64,000 nt of DNA from Leuconostoc litchii (GTDB lineage: Bacteria > Bacillota > Bacilli > Lactobacillales > Lactobacillaceae): contig NZ_SDGY01000001.1 of the NCBI RefSeq assembly GCF_008107645.1, positions 540-64,539 of the forward strand. Direction: 5' to 3'. The position numbers and the translations under genes were made by a program. Numbering within the stretch: the stretch's first letter is position 1; every line of letters begins with the position of its first letter. The notes beneath the pieces are model-generated. The model saw nothing but the letters and a program-made list of their open reading frames with translations. It was not told where the DNA came from and searched no databases. Of this stretch, positions 43,477 through 53,268 are shown one piece after another.

Positions 43477-44180
43477 TGAATAACATTAAATCACAATTTA
43501 CGAAAAAAAGACCGCTACAACTCTGGTTAAGTTTAGCGGCTTTTGCCGTTTTAATTGTTGGTTTAATTTTGAGTTTACAACCATGGCGTACTATTAAATC
43601 AGTGAACATTGATTCGAGTATGTTAACAGCGAAACAGGTCGAAAAATATGTTGGTATTAATAGTAAAACACCATTGTGGCGTATCGTTGGTCAAGAGCAG
43701 TTTATAGCTCATCAATTGATAAAAAAAGATAGTAAAGTATATTCAGCGAAAATATCTTTAGAAAATAACACGATATCTATTAAAGTAGTCGAGAATGTTA
43801 GTGCAGGTTTTATTAAAAAGCAGCAGCAGTGGTATCGACTAAATCGGCGCGCAGAGTTAAAAAAAGTTAGCCAGCCAGATGGTAGTGCACCGATTTATAG
43901 TAATTTTAAAAATGATCAATCTTTAACGAAAGCAGCTATAACATTTTCAAAATTTGAATTATCACTACGGCAAAATATTAGTCAAATTATTTACTCACCA
44001 ACAAAAGATAACAGTAATCGTCTTAAAATAATTATGGTTGATGGCAATACAGTATTTGCAACGTTGAAAACTTTTGGTCAAAAAATGGTTTACTATTCAG
44101 GAATCGCTGCTCAAATGGAAAGTAAAGGTGTAGTTGATTTACAATATGGTGCCTATTCATATGCATATGGCGCAAAATAG
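43473..44180 (+). CDS. divIB: Cell division protein DivIB/FtsQ
   Basis: The 235-residue bitopic protein has a basic cytoplasmic start, one transmembrane helix (about 17-36) and a POTRA-like region beginning [22 protein letters not shown], followed by the beta domain. It joins FtsL and DivIC in the divisome. It is shorter than many Gram-positive DivIB proteins because the N-terminal cytoplasmic part is short. The position after murG supports the call. The start overlaps the murG stop. Confidence 0.9.
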   Translation: MMNNIKSQFTKKRPLQLWLSLAAFAVLIVGLILSLQPWRTIKSVNIDSSMLTAKQVEKYVGINSKTPLWRIVGQEQFIAHQLIKKDSKVYSAKISLENNTISIKVVENVSAGFIKKQQQWYRLNRRAELKKVSQPDGSAPIYSNFKNDQSLTKAAITFSKFELSLRQNISQIIYSPTKDNSNRLKIIMVDGNTVFATLKTFGQKMVYYSGIAAQMESKGVVDLQYGAYSYAYGAK

Positions 44181-44271
44181 ACTATCAAATCAGTAGTCAA
44201 ACACTTATATTTTATGGTACCATTAGTATTAGGTATATTTTAAAAAAATAATTTATAAAGGGGCACAACGC
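44181..44271 (+). promoter_or_regulatory. divIB-ftsA gap with possible internal promoter
   Basis: The 91-bp gap is the largest inside the dcw cluster. It contains the palindrome ATGGTACCAT, a TATATT that could be a -10 box and an AAAGGGG ribosome-binding site for ftsA. No terminator hairpin is present, so it may add ftsA-ftsZ transcription rather than end the upstream unit. Confidence 0.35.
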
Positions 44272-45603
44272 ATGAATAATTCAGGCGTGACGGTTGGATT
44301 AGACATCGGAACTACTTCAATTAAAGTTGTCATTACACAAATGGCTGGTAATCAGTTTAATGTAATTGGTGCAGGGAATGCCCCATCTAGGGGTTTGCGT
44401 CGTGGTGTGATTGTGGACATCGATGCAACTGCTAATGCAATTCGCGAAGCGATTAATCAGGCACAAGAAAAAGCAAATATTCAAATTAATGAAGTGGTAG
44501 CTGGTATTCCAGCTAATCAAATTAAAATTATTGATGTTGATGGTTTGGTGTCAATTGCAAACCAAAATAAACGAATTACATATCAAGATGTACAAAATGT
44601 TGCAACACAAGCATTATCACGAGGTTTGCCAGCTGATCAAGATGTTATAGAATTAGTTGCTGAAGAATTTATCGTTGATGGGTTTGATGGCATTAAGGAT
44701 CCACACGAGATGATAGGTGTGCGTTTAGAAATGCATGGGATTGCTTATGTGGGACCAGAAAAAGTTCTAGATAATACACGAATGGCCATACAAAAAGCAG
44801 GATTAACTCTTCGTGAGTTTGTATTAGCACCGTTAGCGATGGGGTCAGTCATTTTAAACGACGGGCAACAAGATTTTGGAACTGTTTTGATTGATCTCGG
44901 CGGTGGACAAACAAGTACATCTATTATTCATGATCGCAAACTTAAGTTCACTTTTGTGGATATTGAAGGTGGTGATAATGTTACTAGAGATATATCTACA
45001 GTATTAGGAACATCATATATCAATGCTGAAAAAATTAAACGGGATTATGGATATGCCGATCCTAAACAAACAATATCTGCCCATGAATTTCCTGTTGAGG
45101 TAATTGGTGAAGACGTTACAAAGCAATTTGATGAGCAATATCTTTCAGAAATTATTGCTGCTCGTTTAGAGCAGATGTACACTAGGTCTTTTGAACAACT
45201 AAAACAAATTGGTGCGCTGAATTTACCAGGTGGATTTGTGCTTACAGGTGGAAACGCCGCTTTACCTAAAATGGTTGATTTTGCAAAACGAGTGTTGGGT
45301 GATAATGTTCGTTTGTTTGTGCCAGATCAAATTGGCTTGCGGCATCCTTCTTATTCACGAGCATTATCGTACGCTATATTTGCTTCACGTGAAACCATGA
45401 CACAGCAAGTTATCAAGCAAACAATTATGCAAAGACGTGAACTAGGACAACAGGATGTCGTATTAGCGAACGATTTTGGAGAAGATGTGGCGCAACAGTC
45501 ACTAGAAACTTTTCAATATGATGGTGAAATTGTTAATGAGCCGGAACAAAGTTTTTTTAACAAAATACGCCAAAAAATTAGCAATTTATTTAATGAAGAA
45601 TAA
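44272..45603 (+). CDS. ftsA: Cell division protein FtsA
   Basis: The 443-residue actin-like ATPase has the phosphate-1 motif [23 protein letters not shown] (phosphate 2), the adenosine motif LTGGNAALP, and at the C-terminus the amphipathic membrane-targeting helix [13 protein letters not shown]. It tethers FtsZ to the membrane. It is followed 23 nt later by ftsZ, the invariant order. Confidence 0.97.
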   Translation: MNNSGVTVGLDIGTTSIKVVITQMAGNQFNVIGAGNAPSRGLRRGVIVDIDATANAIREAINQAQEKANIQINEVVAGIPANQIKIIDVDGLVSIANQNKRITYQDVQNVATQALSRGLPADQDVIELVAEEFIVDGFDGIKDPHEMIGVRLEMHGIAYVGPEKVLDNTRMAIQKAGLTLREFVLAPLAMGSVILNDGQQDFGTVLIDLGGGQTSTSIIHDRKLKFTFVDIEGGDNVTRDISTVLGTSYINAEKIKRDYGYADPKQTISAHEFPVEVIGEDVTKQFDEQYLSEIIAARLEQMYTRSFEQLKQIGALNLPGGFVLTGGNAALPKMVDFAKRVLGDNVRLFVPDQIGLRHPSYSRALSYAIFASRETMTQQVIKQTIMQRRELGQQDVVLANDFGEDVAQQSLETFQYDGEIVNEPEQSFFNKIRQKISNLFNEE

Positions 45604-45626
45604 TCGAACATTTAAGGAGACGACTC

Positions 45627-46919
45627 ATGGATTTTTCAATTGATGACGCGCAACAAGCTGGCGCAATCATTAAAGTTATTGGTGTTGGTGGAGGTGGTTC
45701 CAACGCTGTTAACCACATGATAGAAGAAGGTGTTAGTGGCGTTGAATTCATCGTTGCCAATACTGATGTACAAGCGTTAGACAAATCAAAAGCTGATACT
45801 AAGATTCAAATTGGTCCTAAATTAACAGGCGGTTTGGGGGCAGGCTCTAATCCAGAACGAGGAACTAAGGCTGCTGAAGAATCTTCAGAAGCAATTGCTT
45901 CTGCAATGTCAGGTGCTGATATGGTTGTTATTACTGCTGGAATGGGTGGCGGAACTGGTAATGGTGCTGCTCCAGTCGTAGCACGCATTGCTAAAGAGCA
46001 AGGAGCCTTAACTGTTGCTGTTGTTACACGTCCATTTAAGTGGGAAGGCCCTAAGCGTGGCCGTTATGCCGCAGAAGGACTACAAGCATTGTCGGAATCT
46101 GTTGATTCTTTGATTGTAATTACAAATGAACGTTTGAAAGATCGTATAGATTTACGCACACCGCTATCAGAGGCCTTTAAAGTAGTTGATGAAGTTGTGG
46201 CTCAAGGTGTTCGTGGTATTTCAGAATTAATTACAAATCCTGGATTCATTAACCTCGATTTTGCGGATGTTAAAACAGTAATGCAAGATGCTGGACCTGC
46301 TTTGATGGGTGTCGGGCAAGCAAGTGGTGAAACACGTGCTGCTGATGCAACAAAGCAAGCTATTTCTTCTCCCCTTTTGGAAGTAGATATGGCAGGAGCC
46401 GAAGATGTTTTGTTAAATATTACAGGCGGTTTGGATATGTCATTATTTGAAGCACAAACAGCTTCAGAAGTGATTAGCCAAGAAGCAGGTCATGATGTTA
46501 ACGTTATTTTTGGAACATCAATCGACGAAAACCTAGAGGATTCTATTCGAGTAACAGTGATTGCAACAGGATTACAAAATATTACTGAAAAACCTCAAAT
46601 GACTGAACAGACAGCTGCCTCAGCTGCTACAGTTTTTGGTACAAACACAAAGAATAGCAATGAGGCACCAACAACTAACTCTGTATTTGAAAATCCAGTA
46701 CCAACCAATGTGACGCAAAAACCAACAATAACACAAAATGATCCATTTGCAGATTGGAACATTACGAACGATACAAAGGATGTGTTTACTGAAGAAAAAC
46801 GTTTTGATGACGTTCAAAAGCAGTCATTTGACGTGTTTAACACACCCACTTCAAGTACATCAATTGATTTGTCAAATGATGACGATGTTGATCAACCACC
46901 ATTTTTCAAGAAGCGTTAA
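45627..46919 (+). CDS. ftsZ: Cell division protein FtsZ
   Basis: The 430-residue tubulin homologue has the tubulin signature [12 protein letters not shown], the N-terminal [13 protein letters not shown], the T7-loop NLDFADV and a disordered linker. It ends in the C-terminal peptide DQPPFFKKR that binds FtsA and SepF. AAGGAG precedes the start. Confidence 0.98.
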   Translation: MDFSIDDAQQAGAIIKVIGVGGGGSNAVNHMIEEGVSGVEFIVANTDVQALDKSKADTKIQIGPKLTGGLGAGSNPERGTKAAEESSEAIASAMSGADMVVITAGMGGGTGNGAAPVVARIAKEQGALTVAVVTRPFKWEGPKRGRYAAEGLQALSESVDSLIVITNERLKDRIDLRTPLSEAFKVVDEVVAQGVRGISELITNPGFINLDFADVKTVMQDAGPALMGVGQASGETRAADATKQAISSPLLEVDMAGAEDVLLNITGGLDMSLFEAQTASEVISQEAGHDVNVIFGTSIDENLEDSIRVTVIATGLQNITEKPQMTEQTAASAATVFGTNTKNSNEAPTTNSVFENPVPTNVTQKPTITQNDPFADWNITNDTKDVFTEEKRFDDVQKQSFDVFNTPTSSTSIDLSNDDDVDQPPFFKKR

Positions 46920-46928
46920 GGAGAATTC

Positions 46929-47375
46929 ATGGCATTAGGGGATACAATAAAACGTCTGTTCAGTAATGAAGAAGACGATTATTATGAAGAAGATGGCTAT
47001 GAACAAAGCCATCAGCAAGATCAAACAGGTCAACAGAACGCTTCTCAAACACGATTTGTTCGTCAAAATCCACAAACGCATGCTACTACAGGATTGAACA
47101 GCGCCAACAGTAAAATTGCGTTGTTCGAGCCGAAAGTATACTCAGATTCTCGTTCAATTGCTTCACAAATATTAGGTGGAGAAGCAGCTATTGTTAATTT
47201 TACCCAAATTGATGAAGCTCAAGCTAAGCGAATTTTGGATTTCTTAGGCGGAACAATATACGCTGTTAATGGAGAAATTGAGCGCATTGGACAGTCTATA
47301 TTCTTGGTTACGCCAAATACATTTGAGATTTCTGGTACTTTAACAGATAACCTTGAACCCAATAGTCGGTACTAG
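46929..47375 (+). CDS. sepF: Cell division protein SepF
   Basis: The 148-residue protein has an N-terminal amphipathic membrane anchor ([11 protein letters not shown]), an acidic and Gln-rich linker, and a C-terminal SepF domain with [18 protein letters not shown] and the [15 protein letters not shown] core. It bundles FtsZ filaments and can replace FtsA in tethering. It lies between ftsZ and yggT as in Bacillus. GGAG precedes the start. Confidence 0.95.
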   Translation: MALGDTIKRLFSNEEDDYYEEDGYEQSHQQDQTGQQNASQTRFVRQNPQTHATTGLNSANSKIALFEPKVYSDSRSIASQILGGEAAIVNFTQIDEAQAKRILDFLGGTIYAVNGEIERIGQSIFLVTPNTFEISGTLTDNLEPNSRY

Positions 47376-47378
47376 TAT

Positions 47379-47642
47379 ATGATAGTAGAAATTATTAAAT
47401 GGGTTTTCGGATTAATTCAAATTTATGAGTACGCAATTGTTGTATACGTGTTGATGTCTTGGTTACCTGGCGCGCGTGAATCTGGTTTAGGACGTTTTCT
47501 TGGTAGAATTGTTGAGCCATACTTGAACATGTTCCGATTTATTCCACCGGTCGCAATGATTGATTTTTCACCAATTGTTGCAATTATTGCTTTAAATTTT
47601 GCACGAAATGGCTTGGCTCATTTGGTTAATTTGTTCCTATGA
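47379..47642 (+). CDS. YggT-family membrane protein
   Basis: The 87-residue protein has two hydrophobic helices flanking the conserved YVLMSWLPGARES and the PYLNMFRFIPPVAMIDFSPIVAI core. This family sits after sepF in Gram-positive division clusters. Its precise role is unknown; membrane-linked division or osmotic roles have been suggested for relatives. It overlaps ylmH by 4 nt. Confidence 0.9.
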   Translation: MIVEIIKWVFGLIQIYEYAIVVYVLMSWLPGARESGLGRFLGRIVEPYLNMFRFIPPVAMIDFSPIVAIIALNFARNGLAHLVNLFL

Positions 47643-48436
47643 CAAACAATCTAGCAGTTATTGAACAGCATTTTCGTTCAAACGAACAGTCTTTTATTAG
47701 GCAAGCTAGTAATTGGATTCAACAAGCAGAGGATAGCTATCGTGTTGTATTAACACAATTTCTTAATCCGAGAGAACAGTATATACTGAAGTCTCTAATA
47801 AATCATTCAAACGAATTGTCCATACATTTTAGTGGGGGTACTTTCGGTGCTGAGAGCCAAAGAGCTATTATCTTACCAAAAGGTTATCCAATAGATAATT
47901 TAGATTTTAAATTATCTCTTCTTGAAATAGACTATTCCTATAAGTTTGTCACGTTACATCATGCAATGATTTTAGGAGCCATATTAAGTAGCGGTGTCGG
48001 CCGAACAGTTGTTGGTGATATTTTATATGATTCAGATCATACTCACTGGCAAGTAATAGTTGACTCTAAAATGTTGAATTATATCCAAGACACAGTTACT
48101 CAGATTGGACGTACAAAGGTGGCGTTAGTTAACCGTGATATCGCTGAGGCAATGCCAGTTTTATGTGATTGGAAAGAAGAATTCTTATTGATTTCTTCCT
48201 TACGAATTGACACAGTTATTTCGGCAGGTTTTGGCTTGACACGTGCTAATACTAAAAATTTAATTGAAGAAAATCATGTTCGAATGAATTGGACTGAAAT
48301 ATCTAAAGCTAATGTCGAAGTAGCAATCGGAGATATTATTTCAGTGAGAAAGTATGGTCGAATTCAAATTAAATTATTGGATGGGTTGAGTAAAAAAAAT
48401 AAAATTAAGTCCATCATTAATATTATTCGACGTTAG
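47639..48436 (+). CDS. ylmH: YlmH-type S4-domain RNA-binding protein
   Basis: The 265-residue protein has the YlmH N-terminal fold (FLNPREQYILKSL, GGTFGAESQRAIILP) and a C-terminal S4 RNA-binding domain (about 185-260: ISSLRIDTVISAGFGLTR, then EENHVRMNW and the IGDIISVRKYGR-like strand). In Bacillus, YlmH acts on stalled 50S subunits in ribosome quality control. It lies between yggT and divIVA as usual. Confidence 0.92.
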   Translation: MTNNLAVIEQHFRSNEQSFIRQASNWIQQAEDSYRVVLTQFLNPREQYILKSLINHSNELSIHFSGGTFGAESQRAIILPKGYPIDNLDFKLSLLEIDYSYKFVTLHHAMILGAILSSGVGRTVVGDILYDSDHTHWQVIVDSKMLNYIQDTVTQIGRTKVALVNRDIAEAMPVLCDWKEEFLLISSLRIDTVISAGFGLTRANTKNLIEENHVRMNWTEISKANVEVAIGDIISVRKYGRIQIKLLDGLSKKNKIKSIINIIRR

Positions 48437-48489
48437 GGAAATAGGGATAAATATCTATAGTTCACAAAAACATACTAAAGGAGAAAATT

Positions 48490-49152
48490 ATGGCACTCAC
48501 ACCTGATGAAATTTTAACTCATGAATTTACCAAAAAAGGAAGCAAGGCGTATATTGCTACAGATGTTGACGCATTTTTAGATCAAATTAACGGTGATTAT
48601 GAAGCCCTTATTGCTGAACGAGATGACCTTAAGCGACAAAATGAACAAGCACAGGTGAAAATTGATGAGCTTGAGGCAAAGCGTGATCAAGTTAATCAAT
48701 CCATATTTGTTGCCCAAGAAGCTGCAGATCGTTTAAAGCAAGATGCTGATATTGAAGTTAAAAAGCAGTTAACGCATGCACAAGAATCAGCTACAAAAAT
48801 TATTAATGATGCACGTGCAAAAGCAGATGCAGATGTAATTCGTTTAGCACAAGAAAATGCTGAATTAACAAATGAGCAAAACCAATTACGTGAAGAAGTT
48901 GAGAATTTTAAAAATTCATTCTTGCAATTATTGGAATCTCAGCGTAAACTATTAGAAAGCGGTGAGTTGGCAGAAGCAGTTCATCGTTTACCAATAGGGC
49001 AAATAACTGCTAATCGTGTTGGAGAAATTGCAAAACCTGAGCCAGTAGCTTTTTCGGAATCAGATGATACCGAGCAAGATTCAGGACAGGATAATGTACA
49101 AGGTCCGGTTGTAGTGTTTCCGGAAGAAGAACAAAAAGAAGACAATAATTAA
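48490..49152 (+). CDS. divIVA: Cell-pole/septum protein DivIVA
   Basis: The 220-residue protein has the N-terminal membrane-curvature-binding domain beginning ALTPDEILTHEFTKKGSKAY, then a long coiled coil (about 35-160, heptads rich in Glu/Gln/Lys) and an acidic tail with Asp/Glu and Pro. It marks strongly curved membrane at septa and poles. AAAGGAG precedes the start. It closes the division cluster before the ileS leader. Confidence 0.94.
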   Translation: MALTPDEILTHEFTKKGSKAYIATDVDAFLDQINGDYEALIAERDDLKRQNEQAQVKIDELEAKRDQVNQSIFVAQEAADRLKQDADIEVKKQLTHAQESATKIINDARAKADADVIRLAQENAELTNEQNQLREEVENFKNSFLQLLESQRKLLESGELAEAVHRLPIGQITANRVGEIAKPEPVAFSESDDTEQDSGQDNVQGPVVVFPEEEQKEDNN

Positions 49153-49157
49153 TTATA

Positions 49158-49392
49158 AAAAGCGTAACACAGCAAGGTTGGCGTTCATACGCGCAGCGAG
49201 TCATGGTGGTTAGAGATGATCGTCCCTGTCGTCAATCGGATCAGTTACTTTTTGTTTAGCTGAACTTTCAAGTAAGCTAAAACGGTGAAGTCCGTTAAAA
49301 CTATTTTGAGGGTAATATTTGATATATTACTAAAACCTTGGGTGGTACCACGCTAATGCGTCCCTATGCTTTTGAGCATAGGGACGCATTTT
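49158..49392 (+). ncRNA. T-box leader riboswitch of ileS (Ile-specific)
   Basis: The leader has the invariant T-box sequence GGGTGGTACCACG (49340-49352), then a terminator stem GCGTCCCTATGC/GCATAGGGACGC with a T-containing end. At the base of stem I, GTAAC (49164-49168) can pair with GTTAC (49244-49248). Just before it stands ATC (49240-49242) followed by A, the expected position of an Ile specifier codon and purine. Uncharged tRNA-Ile would favour the antiterminator. Confidence 0.93.
49356..49392 (+). terminator. T-box-controlled terminator
   Basis: A perfect stem (ATGCGTCCCTATGC with its complement, 6-nt loop) overlaps the 3' side of the T-box sequence, as needed for exclusive antiterminator pairing. 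Confidence 0.9.
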
Positions 49393-49449
49393 CATTATTG
49401 TTTAAATATATTGAATGGCTAACAAATTATAAATTAAGGAGAATTATTA

Positions 49450-52242
49450 ATGAAGTATAAAGATACATTGAACCTCGGGAAAACAGGTTTTCCGATGCGT
49501 GGTTCCTTACCTAAAACTGAACCAGAGCGTCAAGCTAAATGGTATGCACAGAATTTGTACCAGAAAAGACTATCTCAAAATCAACAAAAGCCACATTTTA
49601 ACCTACATGATGGACCGCCATATGCTAATGGAAACATTCATATTGGTCACGCATTAAATAAGATTACAAAAGATATTATTGTTCGTTATAAAAATATGTC
49701 AGGTTTCTATGCCCCATATGTACCAGGATGGGATACACATGGTTTGCCTATTGAGCAACAATTGACAAAATTAGGGCATGATCGTAAAAGTATGCCAAAG
49801 CACGAGTGGCGTAATTTAGCAAAAGATTTCGCCCTAAAGCAGGTTAATACACAACGTTCTGACTTTAAAAGACTAGGCGTATTAGGCGACTGGGATAATC
49901 CATATATCACTTTACAACCTGAATTTGAAGCAGCACAAGTTCGAGTATTCGGTACAATGGTTGCCAAAGGTTATATCTTCAAAGGTGCTAAACCTGTTTA
50001 TTGGTCATGGTCTTCTGAGTCTGCTTTAGCTGAGGCCGAAATTGAATATCATGATATTGATTCAACATCCCTATTTTATGCTAATAAGGTAAAAGATGGT
50101 CACGGTATTTTAGATGATAATACCTACTTTGTGGTTTGGACAACAACACCATTTACGGTTACGGCTTCTCGAGGAATCACATTAGGACCTGATTTTGATT
50201 ATTCTGTTGTTCAACCTGAGGGTGAAAACCGTAGGTTCGTTGTGGCGACTGAATTACTTGAAACGGTAGCTCCTAAATTTGGTTGGAATTCTTGGGAAAC
50301 TGTGGCCTCTTACAAAGGCCAAGAACTTGATAAAATTACAGCCTATCATCCATGGGATGCTGATCAACAAGAGGTTGTTATGAATGCAGATCATGTAACA
50401 TTAGATTCAGGAACTGGCCTGGTCCATACAGCGCCAGGATTTGGTGAAGATGATTATAACGTTGGTAAGCAGTACGATCTACCAGTTGATGTCACGGTTG
50501 ATGCCAAAGGATTTATGACTGCCGCTGCTGGTGATGATTTCGAAGGCAAATTCTATGATGATGTGACTGGCATTGTGATTAACAAATTAACAGAAGCTAA
50601 CTTATTTTTAGCTAAAGAAAAAATTACACATTCGTACCCATTTGACTGGCGAACAAAAAAGCCTATCATCTGGCGCGCAGTCCCACAATGGTTTGCGTCT
50701 GTTGAAAAGTTTCGTGATGAAATTCTATCAGAGCTAGATAAAGTTGAATATTTCCCAGAATGGGGTAAAGTTCGTCTGCATAACATGATTCGTGATCGTG
50801 GTGATTGGGTTATTTCACGTCAACGTGTTTGGGGTGTGCCGTTGCCAATTTTTTACGCAGAAGATGGCACAGCTGTTTTGGATGAACAAGTAATTGAACA
50901 TGTTGCTGAATTATTTGCTAAACATGGTTCGAACTATTGGTTTGAGCATGAAGCTAAAGAATTACTACCAGAAGGATATACTAACGAACACTCTCCAAAC
51001 GGTGAATTTACTAAAGAAGAAGATATCATGGATGTTTGGTTTGATTCTGGATCTTCATGGAATGGTGTCTTAAACACACGGCCACAATTGGATTACCCAG
51101 CAGATATGTATTTAGAAGGTTCTGATCAATATCGAGGTTGGTTCAACTCTTCTTTGATTACTTCTGTTGCGGTGAATGGAATTGCACCGTATAAATCAGT
51201 ATTGTCACAAGGATTTACATTAGATGGTAAAGGCAATAAAATGTCTAAGTCACTTGGTAACACAATTTCACCAATTGAAGTGGCAGATAAGTTAGGTGTT
51301 GAAATTTTGCGTTTGTGGACAATTTCTGTCGATACTTCACAAGATATGCCCGTATCAAATGAAATATTAAAACAAGTTTCAGAAAATTATCGAAAGTTAA
51401 GAAACACATTGCGTTTCTTAATGGCGAATACGGCAGATTTTAATCCTGAAAAAGATGCTGTAAAATATAGTGAGTTGGCTGCGCATGATCAGTATTTTTA
51501 TGCGTTGGAAAACAGGTTTGTTGGTGATGTACGTGAAGCGTATGATAAGTATGCCTTAAATGATATTTTCAAGCGTGTGATTAATTTCGTTAATGTCGAT
51601 TTGTCAGCATTCTATTTAGATATTGCTAAAGATGTAGTGTATGTTGAAGCACCAACAGGACATGCTCGTCGTTCAATGCAGACAGTATTTTATAAGGTTT
51701 TGACCGATCTTACACGTTTGTTATTACCTATTTTGCCACATACGGCTGAAGAAGTTTGGGAATATTTGCCACATGAAACAGCTGAATTTGCTTATTTGAC
51801 AGAAATGCCTGATGCAGAGAATCTGGGTGATACTACTGAATTGTTTGAAAATTGGTCAGTATTTATGAACCTGCGTGATGCAGTAAATAAAGTCTTAGAA
51901 GAAGCTCGTGAAGCAGATTTGATTGGAAAAAACGCGGAAGCTGCATTGACAATTTATCTCACTGCTGAGCAAAAGCAATGGTTGGATACATTAAACGCAG
52001 ATGTTCGGTTATTATTGATGGTTTCACAGTTACACACTAATGATACTGATACTACTGATAATATTAAGGAGTACGATGGTTGGAAACTATCTGTTGCTCA
52101 TGCAGATGGTAGTGTTTCGCCGCGTGATCGTATGTTCCATGAAGATTTAGGAGCTGATCCAACATTCCCAGAATTATCAAGGCATGAAGCTGAAATTATT
52201 CGTGAATTCTATCCTGAAGCCATCACTGAAGGCTTTGAATAA
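49450..52242 (+). CDS. ileS: Isoleucyl-tRNA synthetase
   Basis: The 930-residue class I synthetase has the HIGH motif in [12 protein letters not shown] (about 58-69), the CP1 editing domain with [11 protein letters not shown], and the KMSKS motif in [10 protein letters not shown]. It ends with the region homologous to the C-terminal zinc finger, but the zinc ligands are gone: it reads [27 protein letters not shown]-like where CxRCW...CxxC is expected. I see no cysteine anywhere in the protein. AAGGAGAA precedes the start, and a T-box controls the gene. Confidence 0.97.
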   Translation: MKYKDTLNLGKTGFPMRGSLPKTEPERQAKWYAQNLYQKRLSQNQQKPHFNLHDGPPYANGNIHIGHALNKITKDIIVRYKNMSGFYAPYVPGWDTHGLPIEQQLTKLGHDRKSMPKHEWRNLAKDFALKQVNTQRSDFKRLGVLGDWDNPYITLQPEFEAAQVRVFGTMVAKGYIFKGAKPVYWSWSSESALAEAEIEYHDIDSTSLFYANKVKDGHGILDDNTYFVVWTTTPFTVTASRGITLGPDFDYSVVQPEGENRRFVVATELLETVAPKFGWNSWETVASYKGQELDKITAYHPWDADQQEVVMNADHVTLDSGTGLVHTAPGFGEDDYNVGKQYDLPVDVTVDAKGFMTAAAGDDFEGKFYDDVTGIVINKLTEANLFLAKEKITHSYPFDWRTKKPIIWRAVPQWFASVEKFRDEILSELDKVEYFPEWGKVRLHNMIRDRGDWVISRQRVWGVPLPIFYAEDGTAVLDEQVIEHVAELFAKHGSNYWFEHEAKELLPEGYTNEHSPNGEFTKEEDIMDVWFDSGSSWNGVLNTRPQLDYPADMYLEGSDQYRGWFNSSLITSVAVNGIAPYKSVLSQGFTLDGKGNKMSKSLGNTISPIEVADKLGVEILRLWTISVDTSQDMPVSNEILKQVSENYRKLRNTLRFLMANTADFNPEKDAVKYSELAAHDQYFYALENRFVGDVREAYDKYALNDIFKRVINFVNVDLSAFYLDIAKDVVYVEAPTGHARRSMQTVFYKVLTDLTRLLLPILPHTAEEVWEYLPHETAEFAYLTEMPDAENLGDTTELFENWSVFMNLRDAVNKVLEEAREADLIGKNAEAALTIYLTAEQKQWLDTLNADVRLLLMVSQLHTNDTDTTDNIKEYDGWKLSVAHADGSVSPRDRMFHEDLGADPTFPELSRHEAEIIREFYPEAITEGFE

Positions 52243-52246
52243 ATAG

Positions 52247-52280
52247 AAAAGCATTACACTTGTTAAGTGTAATGCTTTTT
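52247..52280 (+). terminator. ileS terminator
   Basis: A 15-bp stem (AAAAGCATTACACTT with its complement) and three-base loop end in T5. Confidence 0.9.
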
Positions 52281-52425
52281 ATAACCATGAAATTCATGAC
52301 AATATATCAAAAATGTTAAATTGGATTAAGTTTATTTTATGAAGAGTTAGTATATGGTAACTTGTTTGTTATTTTATTATAATTTTGATAGAATAGTTGT
52401 TAAAGTGTTTATAGGAGTAAGGATA

Positions 52426-52629
52426 ATGGTTGGAAATGATCAGCTTAGAATTTGGCAAGATGAATTGATAAAGGTTATTAATGATTTAAACACGCCACAC
52501 ACACTTGGTGGTATTACGAATCCAGCAAATCGTAAGCATGATTCCATATTAGCACGCCGTGCACTAGACAAATTAATTATTTTAAGTGAAGAAATGAATA
52601 CAGCGCGTCATGATGATGAGAAACAGTAG
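52426..52629 (+). CDS. Small hypothetical protein between ileS and rpsP
   Basis: The 67-residue hydrophilic protein reads as two helical stretches (DQLRIWQDELIKVINDLN and ILARRALDKLIILSEEMNTA) linked by PHTLGGITNPANRK. I do not recognise the family. The start chosen has GGAGTAAGGA a few nt upstream; an in-frame ATG 72 bp earlier would add a hydrophobic segment but overlaps a promoter-like stretch (TTGATAGAATAG) and has no ribosome-binding site. It has no cysteine and no signal or membrane segment. Confidence 0.65.
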   Translation: MVGNDQLRIWQDELIKVINDLNTPHTLGGITNPANRKHDSILARRALDKLIILSEEMNTARHDDEKQ

Positions 52630-52654
52630 TCATCATTAACACGGCTCAAAAAAG

Positions 52655-52706
52655 TAATTTATGTCAAGGACTTTTACTTGACATAAATTAAAACTTGTGG
52701 CATACT
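52655..52706 (+). promoter_or_regulatory. rpsP promoter overlapping a 14-bp inverted repeat
   Basis: TAATTTATGTCAAG and its exact complement (52655-52668 and 52677-52690) are spaced by 8 bp. The right arm contains a perfect TTGACA -35 (52678-52683), followed after 17 bp by TGG-CATACT as -10. The repeat could be an operator or the terminator stem of the preceding gene, although no T run follows. Confidence 0.5.
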
Positions 52707-52760
52707 TATATAGTAAATTGATGTGTAAAAAACACAAAAGAAATTTGGAGGACTACCACA

Positions 52761-53165
52761 ATGGCAGTTAAAATTCGTTTGAAGCGCATGGGTGCAAAGA
52801 AGCGTCCGTTCTACCGTGTCGTTATTGCAGATTCACGTTCACCACGTGATGGTCGTTTTATTGAAACAGTTGGTACATACAACCCAATCTCACAACCAGC
52901 AGAAGTTAAGCTAGATGAAGCAAAAATTTTGTCATGGTTGGGTAATGGTGCACAACCTTCTGACACAGTTCGCAATTTGTTGAGCAATGCTGGTATTTTG
53001 GCAAAGTACAACGAATCAAAGTCTGGTAAAAAGTCAGCTAAGCCATCTTCAGCTAAGAAGCCAACTGATAAGAATACAGTTGCAGAAATCAAAGCATATT
53101 TGGATGCCGAAGGTACTTCATACCCATCTTCAGCTAAGAAAGCTGATTTATTAGCACTTGTTTAA
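52761..53165 (+). CDS. rpsP: 30S ribosomal protein S16 with C-terminal HeH/SAP-like extension
   Basis: The first 80 residues are ordinary S16: [36 protein letters not shown] and [16 protein letters not shown]16 is normally about 80-100 residues; this one has 134. The extra part is a Lys/Ser/Ala linker (about 85-103) and a terminal segment (104-134, [29 protein letters not shown]-like) that resembles a HeH/SAP helix-extension-helix nucleic-acid-binding motif. TTGGAGG precedes the start. rimM, its usual partner, lies about 10.5 kb downstream. Confidence 0.95.
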   Translation: MAVKIRLKRMGAKKRPFYRVVIADSRSPRDGRFIETVGTYNPISQPAEVKLDEAKILSWLGNGAQPSDTVRNLLSNAGILAKYNESKSGKKSAKPSSAKKPTDKNTVAEIKAYLDAEGTSYPSSAKKADLLALV

Positions 53166-53176
53166 TATAAATGATC

Positions 53177-53214
53177 AAACAGTCGCTTCTAGAAATTAGA
53201 AGTGGCTGTTTTTC
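53177..53214 (+). terminator. rpsP terminator
   Basis: A 15-bp stem with two G-T wobbles and a GAAAT loop runs into a T run. Confidence 0.88.
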
Positions 53215-53268
53215 TTTATTTAGATAAGATTTGTTGTTTGTAACACTATTAATAGGGAGAGAGTTAAT

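Noticed and set aside
44209-44224. ATGGTACCAT palindrome before ftsA as an operator
   Set aside because: Only 10 bp of symmetry around a KpnI-type core, with no second copy nearby; too weak to claim.
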